Below, piece after piece: positions 63,151-64,000 of a stretch of DNA of 64,000 nt. Position numbers and translations under genes: made by a program. The notes beneath the pieces were generated by a model. It was not told the DNA's origin. It did no database searches and worked only from the letters and a program-made list of their open reading frames with translations. Positions within the stretch are counted from its first letter, which is position 1. Each line of letters begins with the position of its first letter. This DNA comes from Porodaedalea pini (Eukaryota > Basidiomycota > Agaricomycetes > Hymenochaetales > Hymenochaetaceae). The stretch spans positions 310,001 through 374,000 of the forward strand of contig NBAY01000001.1 in assembly GCA_002794775.1 (NCBI GenBank), read 5' to 3'.

Positions 63151-64000
63151 TTATTTTCCACAGCCCGGACAGCAGTGCACCACGTCATGTACAAACACGT
63201 CGCACTCCGTACAGAAGTCATTTTTGCAGTCCGGACAGCGGTAGCGACCGAGCGGACTCATGCCGTCCGCGGCGCTGGCACCCGCACCTGTACCCGTGCC
63301 ACCACCAGAACCAGCACCAGGATTGATGCTAGCAAGAATCGGAGGGAATGGCACAGCGCACCCGTGGCAGGCTGGTGAGGCAGATGCGCCATTGGTCTCG
63401 GTCTCTGTCCTGGAGAGATAACGGAGAGTTAGCGGAAGCGATAGTACGTCAAATAGGAGATGGAAAAAGAAAAGAAGCGCGGGAGAAGACAAGTATAAAT
63501 GAAGGAGAGAGAGCAAGATTTAAGATTTCGCCGAGGAGATGAAGCTTAAAGAAGGAAAAAAACGGAGAAAAGACCGACAATGACTTACACGGCTTGATAA
63601 GGCTTCACGGGGAACAAATGATGGTAGCTCCGCGCGAGATGGGGTGAGCTCACGATCATCAGGCCACAGACATCGCAGTCCGTCGGTACGTCGCACACCT
63701 TGGCCGCGCAGCGAGGGCACACGAACCCGGCGCTTTTTAGCTCTGAGTGGCATACGCAGAGCGAGGGCGGTGATGTCTCTGGCAGACGCGTCGGGAAGCC
63801 CATCATCATCAGGTCGGCAGCGGGATTCGCTGAGCTGGCGCCGGCACCGGCGGCGCGGGAAAGGGAGTGTTGTGCGGGTGGGGGGATGAGCTCGAAAAGG
63901 AGGTCCCGGAAGTGGCCTTCGTTTAACGCTACTCCGAACTGGCCTTAAGGAATAAGATTTATCGTTAATAAATACATAAGACATTCAACCATCTTTCAAA
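63151..64000 (-). CDS. SSL1: TFIIH subunit Ssl1/p44, C-terminal part (5' end outside window)
   Basis: Core TFIIH subunit for transcription initiation and nucleotide excision repair; it supports the XPD/Rad3 helicase. Minus strand, entering from an intron near 63950. The frame reads [40 protein letters not shown], then the C4 zinc region ([40 protein letters not shown]) and [17 protein letters not shown]. After an intron comes a linker with CHGC and a Gly-rich stretch, then [20 protein letters not shown] and [10 protein letters not shown]. This last is the C-terminal RING-like zinc domain of p44. The stop codon is at 63151. The von Willebrand A part lies to the right of the window. Confidence 0.95.

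Overview
This window is nuclear DNA of a filamentous basidiomycete, most likely an agaricomycete. Genes have many short introns (about 45-70 bp, GT..AG, often with a CTAAC-type branch site) and lie close together on both strands. The proteins are fungal housekeeping types (DASH Duo1, Atg27, Mmc1-like, mitochondrial TyrRS). F-box/LRR genes and a chromodomain Ty3/Gypsy element of the agaric kind are also present. Exon boundaries were read by eye, so coordinates of multi-exon genes give the outer limits of the coding region.

Layout. 1-12.8 kb: end of an Mmc1-like gene, a VanZ-like membrane protein (-), a prolyl aminopeptidase-like hydrolase, a flavin split-barrel (PNPOx-like) protein, a frameshifted F-box gene, an ataxin-3/Josephin deubiquitinase (-) and an Atg27-like autophagy receptor. 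12.8-28 kb is an accessory block: decayed DNA, then a putative 13.6-kb composite element bounded by a perfect 17-bp inverted repeat. Inside it are a young Ty3/Gypsy retrotransposon (15316-22256) sitting in an HMG-box gene fragment, a tRNA-like SINE head, a large foldback repeat, and intron-bearing broken copies of eIF4G and prolyl-tRNA synthetase. 28-44.4 kb: short-chain dehydrogenase (-), DEAD-box helicase Dbp10, DASH subunit Duo1 (-), mitochondrial tyrosyl-tRNA synthetase, a TM9SF/EMP70 protein (-), a tandem pair of homoserine-acetyltransferase-like hydrolases, and ribosomal protein S23/uS12.

44.6-50.65 kb holds the most unusual object: a 6,024-bp DNA transposon with 480-bp inverted repeats and a TA target duplication. 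It encodes a DD34E Tc1/mariner-type transposase and, on the opposite strand, a second protein with a Cys/His cluster, a nuclear localisation signal and a SAM-like domain. Between these two genes lie pieces of at least four host genes: a STE20-type kinase, clathrin heavy chain, an EH-domain protein and a WD40 protein. Some pieces keep their introns.

50.8-64 kb: CDP-diacylglycerol synthase (-), a WBP4-like splicing factor sharing a short divergent promoter with it, a PP2C phosphatase (-), about 4 kb with no recognisable gene, S-adenosylmethionine decarboxylase (-), and the C-terminus of the TFIIH subunit Ssl1/p44 (-), which runs off the right edge.

The two gene-fragment-carrying elements point to DNA-level capture of host genes by inverted-repeat transposons. 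In the retrotransposon the only LTR differences, and its single internal stop, fit CpG transitions, which suggests methylation-linked silencing.
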